A program made the translations under genes and the position numbers. From Polaribacter marinus (GTDB lineage Bacteria; Bacteroidota; Bacteroidia; Flavobacteriales; Flavobacteriaceae), in the NCBI RefSeq assembly GCF_022662535.1, contig NZ_JAKQYM010000001.1, forward strand, positions 434,001 through 498,000: a DNA stretch of 64,000 nt. The letters run 5' to 3'. Under the pieces are notes generated by a model. It made no database searches. It was given only the letters and a program-made list of their open reading frames with translations, and was not told the DNA's origin. Shown here piece by piece: positions 36,174 through 45,355 of the stretch (its first letter is position 1; each line of letters begins with the position of its first letter).

Positions 36174-37016
36174 ATGAAAGAGTTATTTGATAGTGTTTCT
36201 AATGATTGTAGTAAGTTAGTTACAAAGAAATATAGTACTTCTTTTTCTTTGGCGGTAAATATGTTATCACCAAAAATTAGAACAGATATATATAATATTT
36301 ATGGTTTTGTGCGTTTTGCTGATGAAATTGTAGATACTTTTCATGATTATAATAAAGAAGAATTGATGCAACATTTTGAGAGAGATTATTATCTTTCAAA
36401 AAAACACGGAATTAGCTTAAACCCTATTTTAAATTCTTTTCAGCAAACGGTAAATAGGTATAAAATTCCTGATGAAATGGTACAAGCTTTCTTAAAGAGT
36501 ATGAAAGCAGATTTGTATAAAGCAGAATATCAAACCAAAGAAGAATATGATGCTTATATTTATGGTTCTGCAGATGTGGTTGGTTTAATGTGTTTAAAAG
36601 TTTTTGTTGATGGTGATGAAAAAAGATACGAAGAGTTAAAAAATGCCGCAATGCGATTGGGGTCTGCTTTTCAAAAAGTTAATTTTTTACGCGATTTAAA
36701 AGATGATTTTGAAGTATTGAATCGCTCTTATTTTCCGAATATAAATTTGGGTGAATTAGACGCTGTTTCAAAACAACTGATTATTGATGAAATTGAAGGA
36801 GATTTTGATTTTGCCTATAAAAACGGAATTCTTAAATTACCTGTAGAAGCCAAATTTGGGGTGTATATGGCATATAGATATTATAAAAGGCTCTTAAAAA
36901 AGTTAAAGAAAGTTCCATCAGAAAAGATTATGGATACCCGAATTCGTATTTCCAATCCTATGAAAATTAATTTATTAGCAAGAAGTTACGTAAAATATAA
37001 ATTAAACATTATTTAA
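36174..37016 (+). CDS. crtB: Phytoene synthase (CrtB)
   Basis: The 280-residue squalene/phytoene synthase joins two geranylgeranyl diphosphates to phytoene. The first Asp-rich motif is RFADEIVDTFHD (DxxxD, about residues 42-53) and the second NFLRDLKDDFEVLNRSYFP (about residues 165-183); both bind magnesium-diphosphate. It begins 1 base after crtI and ends overlapping crtZ by one base. The geranylgeranyl diphosphate synthase gene is not in this window. Confidence 0.95.
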   Translation: MKELFDSVSNDCSKLVTKKYSTSFSLAVNMLSPKIRTDIYNIYGFVRFADEIVDTFHDYNKEELMQHFERDYYLSKKHGISLNPILNSFQQTVNRYKIPDEMVQAFLKSMKADLYKAEYQTKEEYDAYIYGSADVVGLMCLKVFVDGDEKRYEELKNAAMRLGSAFQKVNFLRDLKDDFEVLNRSYFPNINLGELDAVSKQLIIDEIEGDFDFAYKNGILKLPVEAKFGVYMAYRYYKRLLKKLKKVPSEKIMDTRIRISNPMKINLLARSYVKYKLNII

Positions 37017-37465
37017 TGATATATGCATTAATTACTTTGGGTGTTTTTTTGTTGATGGAATGTGTTACTTGGCTAACGCACAAGTTTGTGATGCACGGTT
37101 TTGGATGGTATTTACATGCAGATCATCATCAACCTAAATATCAAGGAATTTTTGAGAAAAACGATGCTTATTTTATTGTTTTTGCAATACCAAGTATTTT
37201 ACTTTTCTATTTTGGGACCTATACATCACACACTTATTTATTTTTTATAGGGCTCGGGATTTTGTTTTATGGAATTGCTTATTTCTTAGTACACGATGTG
37301 TTAATACATCAACGTTTTAAATGGTTTAAACATACCAATAATCGTTATTTAAAAGGATTGAGAAAAGGACATAAAATGCATCACAAACATTTAGGAAAAG
37401 AAGAAGGCGAATGTTTTGGAATGTTGTTTGTTCCTTTAAAATATTTTAAAAAACCCAAAATCTAA
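37016..37465 (+). CDS. crtZ: Beta-carotene hydroxylase (CrtZ type)
   Basis: The 149-residue di-iron membrane hydroxylase adds 3 and 3' hydroxyls to beta-carotene, giving zeaxanthin. All four histidine clusters are visible: HKFVMH, HADHH, HDVLIH and HKMHHKH. Four hydrophobic segments surround them. Start and stop overlap the neighbouring genes by one base each (TAATG), indicating coupled translation. Confidence 0.94.
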   Translation: MIYALITLGVFLLMECVTWLTHKFVMHGFGWYLHADHHQPKYQGIFEKNDAYFIVFAIPSILLFYFGTYTSHTYLFFIGLGILFYGIAYFLVHDVLIHQRFKWFKHTNNRYLKGLRKGHKMHHKHLGKEEGECFGMLFVPLKYFKKPKI

Positions 37466-38157
37466 TGCTTTTATATTTACTTTTGAATTTAGGTTCTTTT
37501 AGTATTCCATTTTTATATTCTTTTGAGAAAAAAATGCGATTTATTAAACATTGGAAATCTGTTTTCTTATCGTTAACAATCGTTTCCATTATTTTTTTAA
37601 TTTGGGATGGAATTTTTACAGCCAGGGGTATTTGGGGTTTTAATCCGGATTATCACTTAAATATTTTACTTTTTGGAATGCCAATAGATGAATGGATGTT
37701 TTTCTTTTGTATTCCGTATGCAAGTATATTTATTCATTATTCATTAGCATACTTTAAACCTAATTTGGTGATTTCAGAAAAGGTTACTAAGTCGATTACT
37801 TTATTTTTTATTGTGATTTTACTTCCTGTAATTTTTATGAATACGGATAAAGCTTATACTTTTGTAAATTATATTTTTTTAGTTTTTGTTCTATTGATGG
37901 GCTTTTTCTTTGGAATAAAAGATTTACAACGATTTTATCTTTCGTTTTTGATTATTTTACTTCCATTTTTTATAGTAAACGGAGTTTTAACTGGCACAGG
38001 AATTGATGAACCTGTTGTTTGGTATAACAATGCAGAAAACTTAGGAATTCGTTTGTTAACAATACCTATTGAGGATATTGGTTATGCTTTTACCATGATT
38101 TTTTTAAATATTTTATTGATAGAAAAGTTCAAAAAAAAACCACAAATTCATAAATAA
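37465..38157 (+). CDS. Lycopene beta-cyclase, fused CrtYcd membrane type
   Basis: The 230-residue protein has six or seven membrane helices and two copies of the lycopene cyclase domain motif: an N-terminal half with FTARGIWGFNPDYHLNILLFGMPIDEWMFFFCIPYASIF and a C-terminal half with GVLTGTGIDEPVVWYNNAENLGIRLLTIPIEDIGYAF. The paired (M/I)P(I/-)(D/E)E and PIED motifs mark heterodimeric-type cyclases fused into one chain, as in archaea and Bacteroidota. It cyclises lycopene to beta-carotene, completing the substrate for CrtZ. Last gene of the carotenoid operon. Confidence 0.9.
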   Translation: MLLYLLLNLGSFSIPFLYSFEKKMRFIKHWKSVFLSLTIVSIIFLIWDGIFTARGIWGFNPDYHLNILLFGMPIDEWMFFFCIPYASIFIHYSLAYFKPNLVISEKVTKSITLFFIVILLPVIFMNTDKAYTFVNYIFLVFVLLMGFFFGIKDLQRFYLSFLIILLPFFIVNGVLTGTGIDEPVVWYNNAENLGIRLLTIPIEDIGYAFTMIFLNILLIEKFKKKPQIHK

Positions 38158-38169
38158 ATTAGTGGTTTT
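38136..38169 (+). terminator. Possible terminator at the end of the carotenoid operon
   Basis: AAAACCAC and GTGGTTTT pair across an 18-base AT loop that includes the cyclase stop codon. The stem is only 8 bp, so this is a weak call. Confidence 0.4.
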
Positions 38170-38185
38170 AATATTTGCTTATTTT

Positions 38186-39460
38186 CTACTTTGGATATTT
38201 CTTTCTAATTTTATCTAATGATAAATTATGAATACTTCCTACATGTGTATGTTGTTTCCCTAAATCTGGTTTGTAAGTTCCTGCTTGTACTTGACCTCCA
38301 ATTTGTTGATAAGCTTCTCTAAAGGACATGCCTTCAACTACTAAATTATTGATGCTATCAACTGTAAATAAATATTGATATTTTTCATCGTTTAAATCAA
38401 TATCTTTTACAATAACTTGTTGAATTGCATAATTAAAAATGTCTAAAATATCTTTAACATCTTCAAATGCATTGATAATGTTTTCTTTTAATAATTGAAA
38501 ATCTCTGTGATATCCTGTTGGTAAATTATTGGTAATTAGCACCATTTCTGTATGTAAAGCTTGAATTTTATTACATTTTCCACGGATCAATTCAAAAACA
38601 TCTGGATTTTTCTTGTGTGGCATTATGCTACTTCCTGTTGTTAATTCGTCTGGAAAAGTGATAAAACCAAAATTCTGACTCATATATAAACAAACATCCA
38701 TTGCAAATCGAGACATGGTATTACACAATCCGCCTAAGGCAGAAGCAATAGAACGCTCGCTTTTACCACGACTTAATTGGGCAGCAACCACATTGTATTT
38801 CATGGTTGCAAACTCTAATTCTTTGGTAGTTAATTCTCGATCAATAGGAAAAGAAGAACCGTAACCCGCAGCAGATCCTAACGGATTTTGATCTACAACT
38901 CTAGAAACTGCATTTAATACATATACATCATCAATTAACAATTCTGCATAGGCAGAGAACCATAATCCGAAAGATGATGGCATTGCCACTTGTAAATGTG
39001 TATAACCAGGTAATAAACTTTCTTTATGTGTTTCTGCTAAAGCTAAAAGTGTATCAAATAACGTTTTTGTTTTATCATTTATAACAGCTAAGTTCTCCTT
39101 GTAGTACAATTGAAGAGCCACCAAAACTTGATCGTTTCTAGAACGAGCAGTGTGAATTTTTTTACCTACTTCACCTAATTTATGGGTTAATTCCCATTCA
39201 ATTTTAGAGTGTACATCTTCAAAAGAAGCTTCAATAATAAAAGTTCCATTTTCTATGTCATCTGCTAATTCTTGTAATCCTCTTTTTAAATCTTTCAATT
39301 CATCAGCAGTAATAATGCCAATAGATGCTAACATTATCGCATGCGCTAAAGAAGCTTGAACGTCATATTTTGCAATATGCATATCAATTTCTCTATCATT
39401 ACCTACGGTAAATTTTTCTATTTGTTGATCTATTGAAAATCCTTTATCCCAAAGTTTCAT
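38186..39460 (-). CDS. argH: Argininosuccinate lyase
   Basis: The 424-residue enzyme releases arginine and fumarate from argininosuccinate, the last step. The superfamily signature TTGSSIMPHKKNPDVFELIRGK is at about residues 265-286, and LGEVGKKIHTARSRNDQVLVALQLYYK and YTHLQVAMPSSFG are lyase motifs. I start at the ATG at 39460 (MKLWDKGFS), as relatives do, not at a 21-codon upstream extension. It is the last gene of the nine-gene arginine operon, separated from argE by 128 bases of repeat-bearing AT-rich spacer. Confidence 0.96.
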   Translation of the reverse strand: MKLWDKGFSIDQQIEKFTVGNDREIDMHIAKYDVQASLAHAIMLASIGIITADELKDLKRGLQELADDIENGTFIIEASFEDVHSKIEWELTHKLGEVGKKIHTARSRNDQVLVALQLYYKENLAVINDKTKTLFDTLLALAETHKESLLPGYTHLQVAMPSSFGLWFSAYAELLIDDVYVLNAVSRVVDQNPLGSAAGYGSSFPIDRELTTKELEFATMKYNVVAAQLSRGKSERSIASALGGLCNTMSRFAMDVCLYMSQNFGFITFPDELTTGSSIMPHKKNPDVFELIRGKCNKIQALHTEMVLITNNLPTGYHRDFQLLKENIINAFEDVKDILDIFNYAIQQVIVKDIDLNDEKYQYLFTVDSINNLVVEGMSFREAYQQIGGQVQAGTYKPDLGKQHTHVGSIHNLSLDKIRKKYPK

Positions 39461-39588
39461 ATTTGTAAATTTTATTTTAAAATTTAGAATCAAGAAACAA
39501 GACTGTTTCACTTTTAGAATCAAGACTTCTCATAATACATTTCAATCTTGGTTCTTGGCTTTTGTCTTATTTCTATTCTCTTTTTACT

Positions 39589-40659
39589 CTATTTAATGAC
39601 TCTATTCAACAATTCAACATAAATCTGAATTCCTTCTTCAATTTCTGTCAAATATATAAATTCATTGGCAGAATGAGAGCGAGTACTATCTCCAGGACCT
39701 AATTTTAAAGATTGACAGCTCAAAACAGATTGATCTGATAAGGTTGGAGAACCATAGGTTTCTCTTCCCATAGCAATTCCTGCTTTTACTAAGTCGTGTT
39801 CTGTAGAAATTGATGATGAGTTTAATCGTAAACTTCTAGGAGTTATTGTTGTACAAGGAGATTGTTCTTGTAAAATTGCTGCAATTTCTTGATTAGAATA
39901 GGCATCATTTACCCGAACATCAATCACTAAACTTGTATGAGCAGGCACAACATTATGTTGTTTACCTGCGTTAATTTGTGTTACGGTCACTTTTACATCA
40001 CCCAATGCATCAGAAGTTTTCTCGAACTTAAAATCTTTAAACCATTGTAAAACTTCAATAGTATTGTAAATAGAATTGTTGTCATTTGGATGTGCCGCAT
40101 GACTTGGAGTTCCTTCTACAACAGCATCAAAAACAACTAAACCTTTTTCAGCAACGGCTAAATTCATTAAAGTAGGTTCGCCAACAATAGCGACATCAAT
40201 ATGAGGAATGATCGAAAGCATACTATTTAATCCATTAGGACCCGAATTTTCTTCTTCTGCAGAAGCAACAATTACCAAATTGTATTTTAGGTTTTCTTGT
40301 GCGTAAAAATTGGTAAAAGTTGCAATTAATGAAACCAAACAGCCTCCAGCATCATTAGAGCCTAAACCGTATAATTTACCATCTTTCACAAAAGCCTTTA
40401 AAGGGTCATTTGTGTATGCCGAATTTGGGTACACAGTATCATGATGAGAGTTTAGTAATAGAGTAGGTTTGCTTTCATCAAAATATTTGTTGGTTGCCCA
40501 AACATTATTTTTTGTTCTTTTAAATGGAATTTTAAATTCTATAAACCAAGCTTCTATCAAAGCAGCTGTTTGTTCTTCTTCTGTAGAAAAAGATTGCGTT
40601 TTTATCAAACTTTTTAAAAGTAATATTGCTTTTTCTGTTAATTTTTCAATAGTGATCAT
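39589..40659 (-). CDS. argE: M20-family N-acylornithine/N-acylcitrulline deacylase
   Basis: The 356-residue M20 zinc peptidase-family enzyme has LLNSHHDTVYP (first metal His and catalytic Asp), GSNDAGGCL (bridging Asp), VASAEEENSG (catalytic and metal Glu) and a dimerisation lid after residue 170. In a pathway where carbamoylation occurs on N-acylornithine, this enzyme should remove the acyl group from N-acylcitrulline to give citrulline; that substrate is inferred from the adjacent transcarbamylase. Its start overlaps the argB stop by one base. Confidence 0.9.
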   Translation of the reverse strand: MITIEKLTEKAILLLKSLIKTQSFSTEEEQTAALIEAWFIEFKIPFKRTKNNVWATNKYFDESKPTLLLNSHHDTVYPNSAYTNDPLKAFVKDGKLYGLGSNDAGGCLVSLIATFTNFYAQENLKYNLVIVASAEEENSGPNGLNSMLSIIPHIDVAIVGEPTLMNLAVAEKGLVVFDAVVEGTPSHAAHPNDNNSIYNTIEVLQWFKDFKFEKTSDALGDVKVTVTQINAGKQHNVVPAHTSLVIDVRVNDAYSNQEIAAILQEQSPCTTITPRSLRLNSSSISTEHDLVKAGIAMGRETYGSPTLSDQSVLSCQSLKLGPGDSTRSHSANEFIYLTEIEEGIQIYVELLNRVIK

Positions 40660-41435
40660 TATAATGTAATTGTTGTAAAATTATCGTTTTCTTTTGTTAA
40701 CATGGAAGTGTTTCCAATATGTACTTTTGAAACTCCATTGTTTAAAGCATCAAAGCAATTGTCTATTTTAGGGATCATTCCGTCAGTAATAATTTTAGCA
40801 TCTAATAGTTCTTTATAAGAAGTAGTATCGATGTTTTTTACTACAGAATTTTTATCGTTAAAATCTCTTAAAACACCATTTAATTCAAAACAATAATAAA
40901 TAGATGTATCATAAGTTTTACTCATTCCAACCGCAATGGTACTAGCAATAGTGTCTGCATTGGTGTTTAATAATTGGCCTTTTCCATCATGCGTAATGGC
41001 ACAAAAAACGGGTGTAAAACCTGCTTTTATTAATTTATCAATAGAATTAGAAGCCACTTTTTTTACATCCCCAACAAATCCAAAATCGATCTCTTTTACA
41101 GGTCTTTTTTCGGATTGAATACTGTTGATGTCTGCTCCGGTTAAACCAATGGCATCAACTTGTAAAGCTTGTAGTTTGGCCACCATATTTTTATTAATTA
41201 AACCACCATAAACCATAGTGATTATTTCTAAAGTTTCGGCATCCGTAATTCTTCTACCATTTACCATTTTAGATTCAATGCCTAATTTATTGGCAATATG
41301 AGTAGCACGTTTTCCTCCACCATGGACTAAAATTTTTTTTCCTTCTAAATTTGAAAATAATTTTAGAAAAGCATGTAAAGAAGTTTCATCTTCTATAATG
41401 TTTCCTCCAATTTTTATGATTGATAGTTTTTCCAT
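40659..41435 (-). CDS. argB: N-acylglutamate (acetylglutamate) kinase
   Basis: The 258-residue amino-acid kinase phosphorylates the gamma-carboxylate of N-acetyl (or N-succinyl) glutamate. IIKIGGNIIEDE at the N-terminus, VHGGGKRATHIANKLG (substrate loop), VGLTGADINSI-type block and LNTNADTIASTIAVGM mark the family. The protein is short, lacking the N-terminal helix that mediates arginine feedback in hexameric kinases, so it is probably dimeric and arginine-insensitive. If so, control by a transcript leader would matter more. Confidence 0.94.
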   Translation of the reverse strand: MEKLSIIKIGGNIIEDETSLHAFLKLFSNLEGKKILVHGGGKRATHIANKLGIESKMVNGRRITDAETLEIITMVYGGLINKNMVAKLQALQVDAIGLTGADINSIQSEKRPVKEIDFGFVGDVKKVASNSIDKLIKAGFTPVFCAITHDGKGQLLNTNADTIASTIAVGMSKTYDTSIYYCFELNGVLRDFNDKNSVVKNIDTTSYKELLDAKIITDGMIPKIDNCFDALNNGVSKVHIGNTSMLTKENDNFTTITL

Positions 41436-41440
41436 TTCTT

Positions 41441-41490
41441 AGCTGATAGCTGATAGCTGATAGCTGTTAGCATTTATATGCAAACAGCTA
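41441..41490. repeat. AGCTGAT tandem repeat between argF' and argB
   Basis: AGCTGAT occurs three times in tandem followed by a variant AGCTGTT. TAGCTGTT (41461-41468) is answered by AACAGCTA (41483-41490), so a hairpin can form in the spacer. Confidence 0.7.
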
Positions 41491-41505
41491 TAGGCTAAAA
41501 GCAAA

Positions 41506-42444
41506 TTATAAATTTTCTAATATCTTTTTCAAAACCAATTGAGCTGCATAAGTTCTGTTATTTGCTTGTTCAATAACTAAAGAACTATCAGAATCTAAAA
41601 CAGCATCTTCAACGACTACATTTCTTCTAACTGGTAAACAATGCATGAATTTTGCATCACCAATTTTATCTTTGGTAATCATCCAATCTAAATCTGTTTT
41701 TAATATTTTCCCGTAATCATCATACGAACTCCAGTTTTTGGTGTACACAAAATCAGCATCTTTAAAAGCCTCTTCTTGATTGTAATAAATTGGTGTGTCT
41801 TTTGTGATTTGAGGGTTTAAATCATAGCCTTCAGGGTTTGCAATTACAAACTCAACGTCCATTTTTTGCATAGCTTGTACAAAACTATTTGAAACCGCAT
41901 GGGGTAATGCTTTACTATGCGGAGCCCAACTTAAAACTACTTTCGGTTTTCTTTTTGTGGAATTTTCAGCAATGGTAACGGCATCTGTTAAACCTTGTAA
42001 TGGATGTCCAGTAGCACTTTCCATATTTACAATGGGAACTGAAGCGTATTTGACAAAAGATTTTAAAACTTGTTCAGATTCGTCTTTTTCTTTGTCAGTT
42101 AAAGAAGGAAAAGCTCTTACTGCAATAACATCACAATATTGGGAAACTACAGCAGCAGCTTCCTTAATATGTTCTGCTGTATTTCCATTCATTACAGTTC
42201 CGTCTTCAAACTCAATTCCCCAAGCATCACCAGAAACATTCATAACTATAGGATCCATTCCTAGATTTAAAGCAGCTTTTTGTGTGCTTAAACGAGTTCG
42301 TAAACTTGAATTAAAAAATAACAATCCTAAGGTTTTGTGCTTTCCTAATTCTTTGTTTTTTAAAGGGTTTGCTTTAATTTCTTTGGCTTCTTCAATCCAA
42401 GAATTGATGTTTTCTATATCGTTTATGGAGATGTAATTTTTCAT
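41506..42444 (-). CDS. argF': N-acylornithine carbamoyltransferase (probably N-succinylornithine type)
   Basis: The 312-residue transcarbamylase has the carbamoyl-phosphate motif FFNSSLRTRLSTQKAALNLGM (about residues 43-63), HPLQGLTDAVTI and the C-terminal MHCLPVRRNVVVEDAVLDS. This last block and the missing SMG loop place it with the Bacteroides/Xanthomonas N-acylornithine enzymes, not with canonical OTCase. Residue 90 is Ala (NGNTAEH). From memory, Glu at this place in Xanthomonas selects acetylornithine, whereas Pro in Bacteroides fragilis, or Ala by mutation, gives succinylornithine specificity. The ATG overlaps the argD stop (ATGA). Confidence 0.93.
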   Translation of the reverse strand: MKNYISINDIENINSWIEEAKEIKANPLKNKELGKHKTLGLLFFNSSLRTRLSTQKAALNLGMDPIVMNVSGDAWGIEFEDGTVMNGNTAEHIKEAAAVVSQYCDVIAVRAFPSLTDKEKDESEQVLKSFVKYASVPIVNMESATGHPLQGLTDAVTIAENSTKRKPKVVLSWAPHSKALPHAVSNSFVQAMQKMDVEFVIANPEGYDLNPQITKDTPIYYNQEEAFKDADFVYTKNWSSYDDYGKILKTDLDWMITKDKIGDAKFMHCLPVRRNVVVEDAVLDSDSSLVIEQANNRTYAAQLVLKKILENL

Positions 42445-43568
42445 GATAATTCACTTTTTAAAGCATCAAAAAAAGTGTCAAAATGTTCTTTTTTGATAGT
42501 TAAAGGAGGAAGAATTCTTAATAAATTAGGATTTTTAGCACTTCCTGTAAAAATTTTATGATTAAAAATTAAGTTTTTTCGAATTTCTGCAATCGGAAAA
42601 TCAAACTCTAAACCAAGCATTAAGCCTCTTCCTTTTATTGCTTTTAAATTAGGTATTTCGCTTGCTTTTTTGAAAAAATGTTTAGAAACTTCTGTACTGT
42701 TTTCCATTAATTTTTCTTCTTCAATAACATCTAAAACAGCAAGAGATGCCGCACAAGCTAAGTGGTTTCCTCCAAAGGTTGTTCCTAATAAGCCAAAAGA
42801 AGCTTTAATTGATGGGTGAATTAAAATTCCTCCAATTGGGAAACCATTTCCCATTCCTTTTGCAATCGAAATAATATCGGGTTGCACATTGTGTTTTTGA
42901 AAAGCAAAAAAATCACCTGTTCTTCCAAAACCAGATTGAACTTCGTCTGCAATAAAACACGTATTGTATTTTTTGCACAAAGTTTCAATGCCTTTATAAA
43001 AGGCAGAAGTACTTTCATCTAAACCACCAATTCCTTGAATAAACTCGATAATTACAGCACAAATATCATTTTTAGCTAATGAGTTTTCTAGATGTTCTAA
43101 ATCTCCTAATGCTAAAAATTCAACTTCTTGTTGTGCGTTTAATGGCGCGATAATTTTGGGATTATCCGTAGCAGCTACTGCGGCAGAGGTTCTTCCATGA
43201 AAACTATTTTTAAAAGCAATTATTTTCTTTTTATTTGTATGAAAAGAGGCTAGTTTTAAAGCGTTTTCATTGGCTTCTGCACCAGAATTACATAAGAATA
43301 AATCGTAGTTTTTACAACCAGAAATTTCTTCTAATTTGTTTGCCAATTCAACTTGTAAGGGATTTTGAATTGAATTACTATAAAATCCTAATTTTGCAAC
43401 TTGTTCACTAATGTTTTTAACATATTTAGGATGTGAATGCCCTATAGAAATTACTGCATGACCACCATATAAATCTAAATATTGTGTGTTTTTGTCATCA
43501 AAAACATAAACATCTTTAGCTTTTACAGGAGTGATATCGAATAAAGGATAAACGTTAAATAAACTCAT
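42441..43568 (-). CDS. argD: N-acylornithine aminotransferase (class III, PLP)
   Basis: The 375-residue fold type I aminotransferase converts N-acylglutamate semialdehyde and glutamate to N-acylornithine. LFLCNSGAEANENALKLA binds PLP phosphate, FHGRTSAAVAATDNP follows, CFIADEVQSGFGRTGDFFAF contains the PLP-ring Asp, and DIISIAKGMGNGFPIGG the Schiff-base Lys. The protein is somewhat short at the N-terminus but complete in its motifs. ATGA overlaps link it to proC upstream and to argF' downstream. Confidence 0.94.
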   Translation of the reverse strand: MSLFNVYPLFDITPVKAKDVYVFDDKNTQYLDLYGGHAVISIGHSHPKYVKNISEQVAKLGFYSNSIQNPLQVELANKLEEISGCKNYDLFLCNSGAEANENALKLASFHTNKKKIIAFKNSFHGRTSAAVAATDNPKIIAPLNAQQEVEFLALGDLEHLENSLAKNDICAVIIEFIQGIGGLDESTSAFYKGIETLCKKYNTCFIADEVQSGFGRTGDFFAFQKHNVQPDIISIAKGMGNGFPIGGILIHPSIKASFGLLGTTFGGNHLACAASLAVLDVIEEEKLMENSTEVSKHFFKKASEIPNLKAIKGRGLMLGLEFDFPIAEIRKNLIFNHKIFTGSAKNPNLLRILPPLTIKKEHFDTFFDALKSELS

Positions 43569-44365
43569 ATTTGCTCTTTTTTGATGTTATTAATTTTGTT
43601 AAATGAGGCTACCATTCCTTGTATTAAAGAAGAACTTAATCCTTTGTGTTCCATTTCATTTAAACCTGTAATTGTACAACCTTTGGGAGTGGTAACTCTA
43701 TCAATTTCTTCCTCTGGGTGATTACCATTTTTAATCAATAAGTTGGCAGCTCCTTCACTAGTGTACATTGCCAATTCTTGAGCTTCTTTTGCATCGAAAC
43801 CTAATTGTATGGCAGCTTGTGTTGTTGCACGAATTAAACGCATCCAAAAAGCAATCCCGCTTGCACAAACTACTGTTGCTGCTTGCATTTGAGATTCTGG
43901 TATGCTTAAAGAATGACCTAATCTATTAAAAATAGCTTCTGCAATTTTAATCCGTTTTTCACCTTGTAGATTGCTACATAAGCAGGTCATCGATTTTCCA
44001 ACGGCGATTGCTGTATTTGGCATTGCTCTAATGATAAATTTATCGATACCAACAATCTCTTCTATTTTTGGAATTAAGAAACCTGTTATAGTAGAAATTA
44101 AGACATTTTTTTCTGTTATATAAGGTTTTATTTCGGTTAAAATGTTTTCAAAATGTGCGGGTTGAACAGCAAAAATTATAATATCAGAATTTTTTACAGC
44201 TTCTAGATTGTCTGTTGTTAAAAAGACATTTTTATATCCTTCAAATTCTGCAATACCTTCAATGTTTCTTTTTGTTAGATATAAAGTAGTTATTGCATTG
44301 TTTGTTATTAACCCTTTTGCGATAGATTTTCCTAAATTTCCTGTTCCAATAATGGCTATTTTCAT
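43565..44365 (-). CDS. proC: Pyrroline-5-carboxylate reductase (ProC family) inside the arginine operon
   Basis: The 266-residue protein has an N-terminal NAD(P) fold (IAIIGTGNLGKSIAKGLI), VQPAHFENIL, the RAMPNTAIAVGKSMTCL block and the C-terminal signature in EEIDRVTTPKGCTITGLNEMEHKGLSSSLIQGM. It reduces pyrroline-5-carboxylate to proline. Lying between argC and argD with an ATGA overlap to argD, it ties proline synthesis to the arginine transcript. Whether it takes ornithine-derived pyrroline-5-carboxylate or has another substrate is unknown. Confidence 0.9.
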   Translation of the reverse strand: MKIAIIGTGNLGKSIAKGLITNNAITTLYLTKRNIEGIAEFEGYKNVFLTTDNLEAVKNSDIIIFAVQPAHFENILTEIKPYITEKNVLISTITGFLIPKIEEIVGIDKFIIRAMPNTAIAVGKSMTCLCSNLQGEKRIKIAEAIFNRLGHSLSIPESQMQAATVVCASGIAFWMRLIRATTQAAIQLGFDAKEAQELAMYTSEGAANLLIKNGNHPEEEIDRVTTPKGCTITGLNEMEHKGLSSSLIQGMVASFNKINNIKKEQI

Positions 44366-44375
44366 AATTTTATTT

Positions 44376-45353
44376 TTAGAAAAAGTTTGCTTTTAATTGT
44401 AAACCTTCTGTTTCCTTAAAACCATACATTAGATTCATGTTTTGTATGGCTTGACCTGAAGCTCCTTTTAATAGATTATCTATGGTACTTGTAATTAGTA
44501 ATTTATTTCCGTGTTTTATTAGACTAATTAAACACTTGTTGGTATTTACAACTTGCTTCATGTGAACATCGTTTTCAGAAACAAAGGTAAAAGCAGCATC
44601 TTTATAATACTCTTTGTATATTTTTGTAGCTTCTTCAATAGTATCTTCAAACTTTGTATATGTAGTGGCAAAAATCCCTCTTGAGAAATTCCCTCTGTTT
44701 GGCATAAAGTTAATTTCAAAATTAAAATTACTTTGCAACTGATTTACCGTTTGGTTTATTTCTCCTAAATGCTGATGTGTAAAGGGTTTGTAATGAGAAA
44801 AATTATTATCTCTATACGTAAAATGTGTTGTTGCTGATAATGAAGTTCCTGCGCCAGTTGCACCTGTAACAGCATTTATGTGAACATCATTTTGTAATAA
44901 TCCATTTGCTGCCAAAGGTATAATAGCCAACTGTAATGCAGTTGCAAAACAACCAGGATTAGCAATATATTTAGCCGATTTTATAGCTTCCTTTTGTAAT
45001 TCTGGCAAACCATATACAAATTCTTTTCCTTCAAAATTCTGATCCGCAAGTAATCTAAAGTCGTTACTTAAATCTATGATTTTTGTATTCTTAGAAAAGC
45101 TGCTTTTTTGTAAAAAAGCGGTTGAATTTCCATGTCCTAAACATAAAAATAAAACGTCAATATCAGGATTAATTTCATTGGTAAAACTAATTTCTGTATC
45201 ACCAATTAAATCTTGATGTACATTGTACAACTTGTTGCCAGCATTAGAAGTACTATACACAAAATTGATATTTGTTTTTGGATGATTTAATAATAACCTA
45301 ATTAATTCTCCTGCTGTATAACCTGCACCACCAATAATTCCTACTTCTAACAT
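44376..45353 (-). CDS. argC: N-acyl-gamma-glutamyl-phosphate reductase
   Basis: The 325-residue NADPH enzyme reduces N-acylglutamyl phosphate to the semialdehyde. EVGIIGGAGYTAGELIRLLLNHP is the N-terminal fold, YIANPGCFATALQLAIIPL contains the catalytic Cys, and FMPNRGNFSRGIFATTY is the substrate block. Length fits the family. It starts 2 bases after argG ends, and 10 bases separate it from proC. Confidence 0.95.
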   Translation of the reverse strand: MLEVGIIGGAGYTAGELIRLLLNHPKTNINFVYSTSNAGNKLYNVHQDLIGDTEISFTNEINPDIDVLFLCLGHGNSTAFLQKSSFSKNTKIIDLSNDFRLLADQNFEGKEFVYGLPELQKEAIKSAKYIANPGCFATALQLAIIPLAANGLLQNDVHINAVTGATGAGTSLSATTHFTYRDNNFSHYKPFTHQHLGEINQTVNQLQSNFNFEINFMPNRGNFSRGIFATTYTKFEDTIEEATKIYKEYYKDAAFTFVSENDVHMKQVVNTNKCLISLIKHGNKLLITSTIDNLLKGASGQAIQNMNLMYGFKETEGLQLKANFF

Positions 45354-45355
45354 AA

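Noticed and set aside
39461..39588. Small gene between argE and argH
   Set aside because: The 128-base spacer only contains short repeats of AGAATCAAGA and partial inverted copies; no start with plausible coding sequence.
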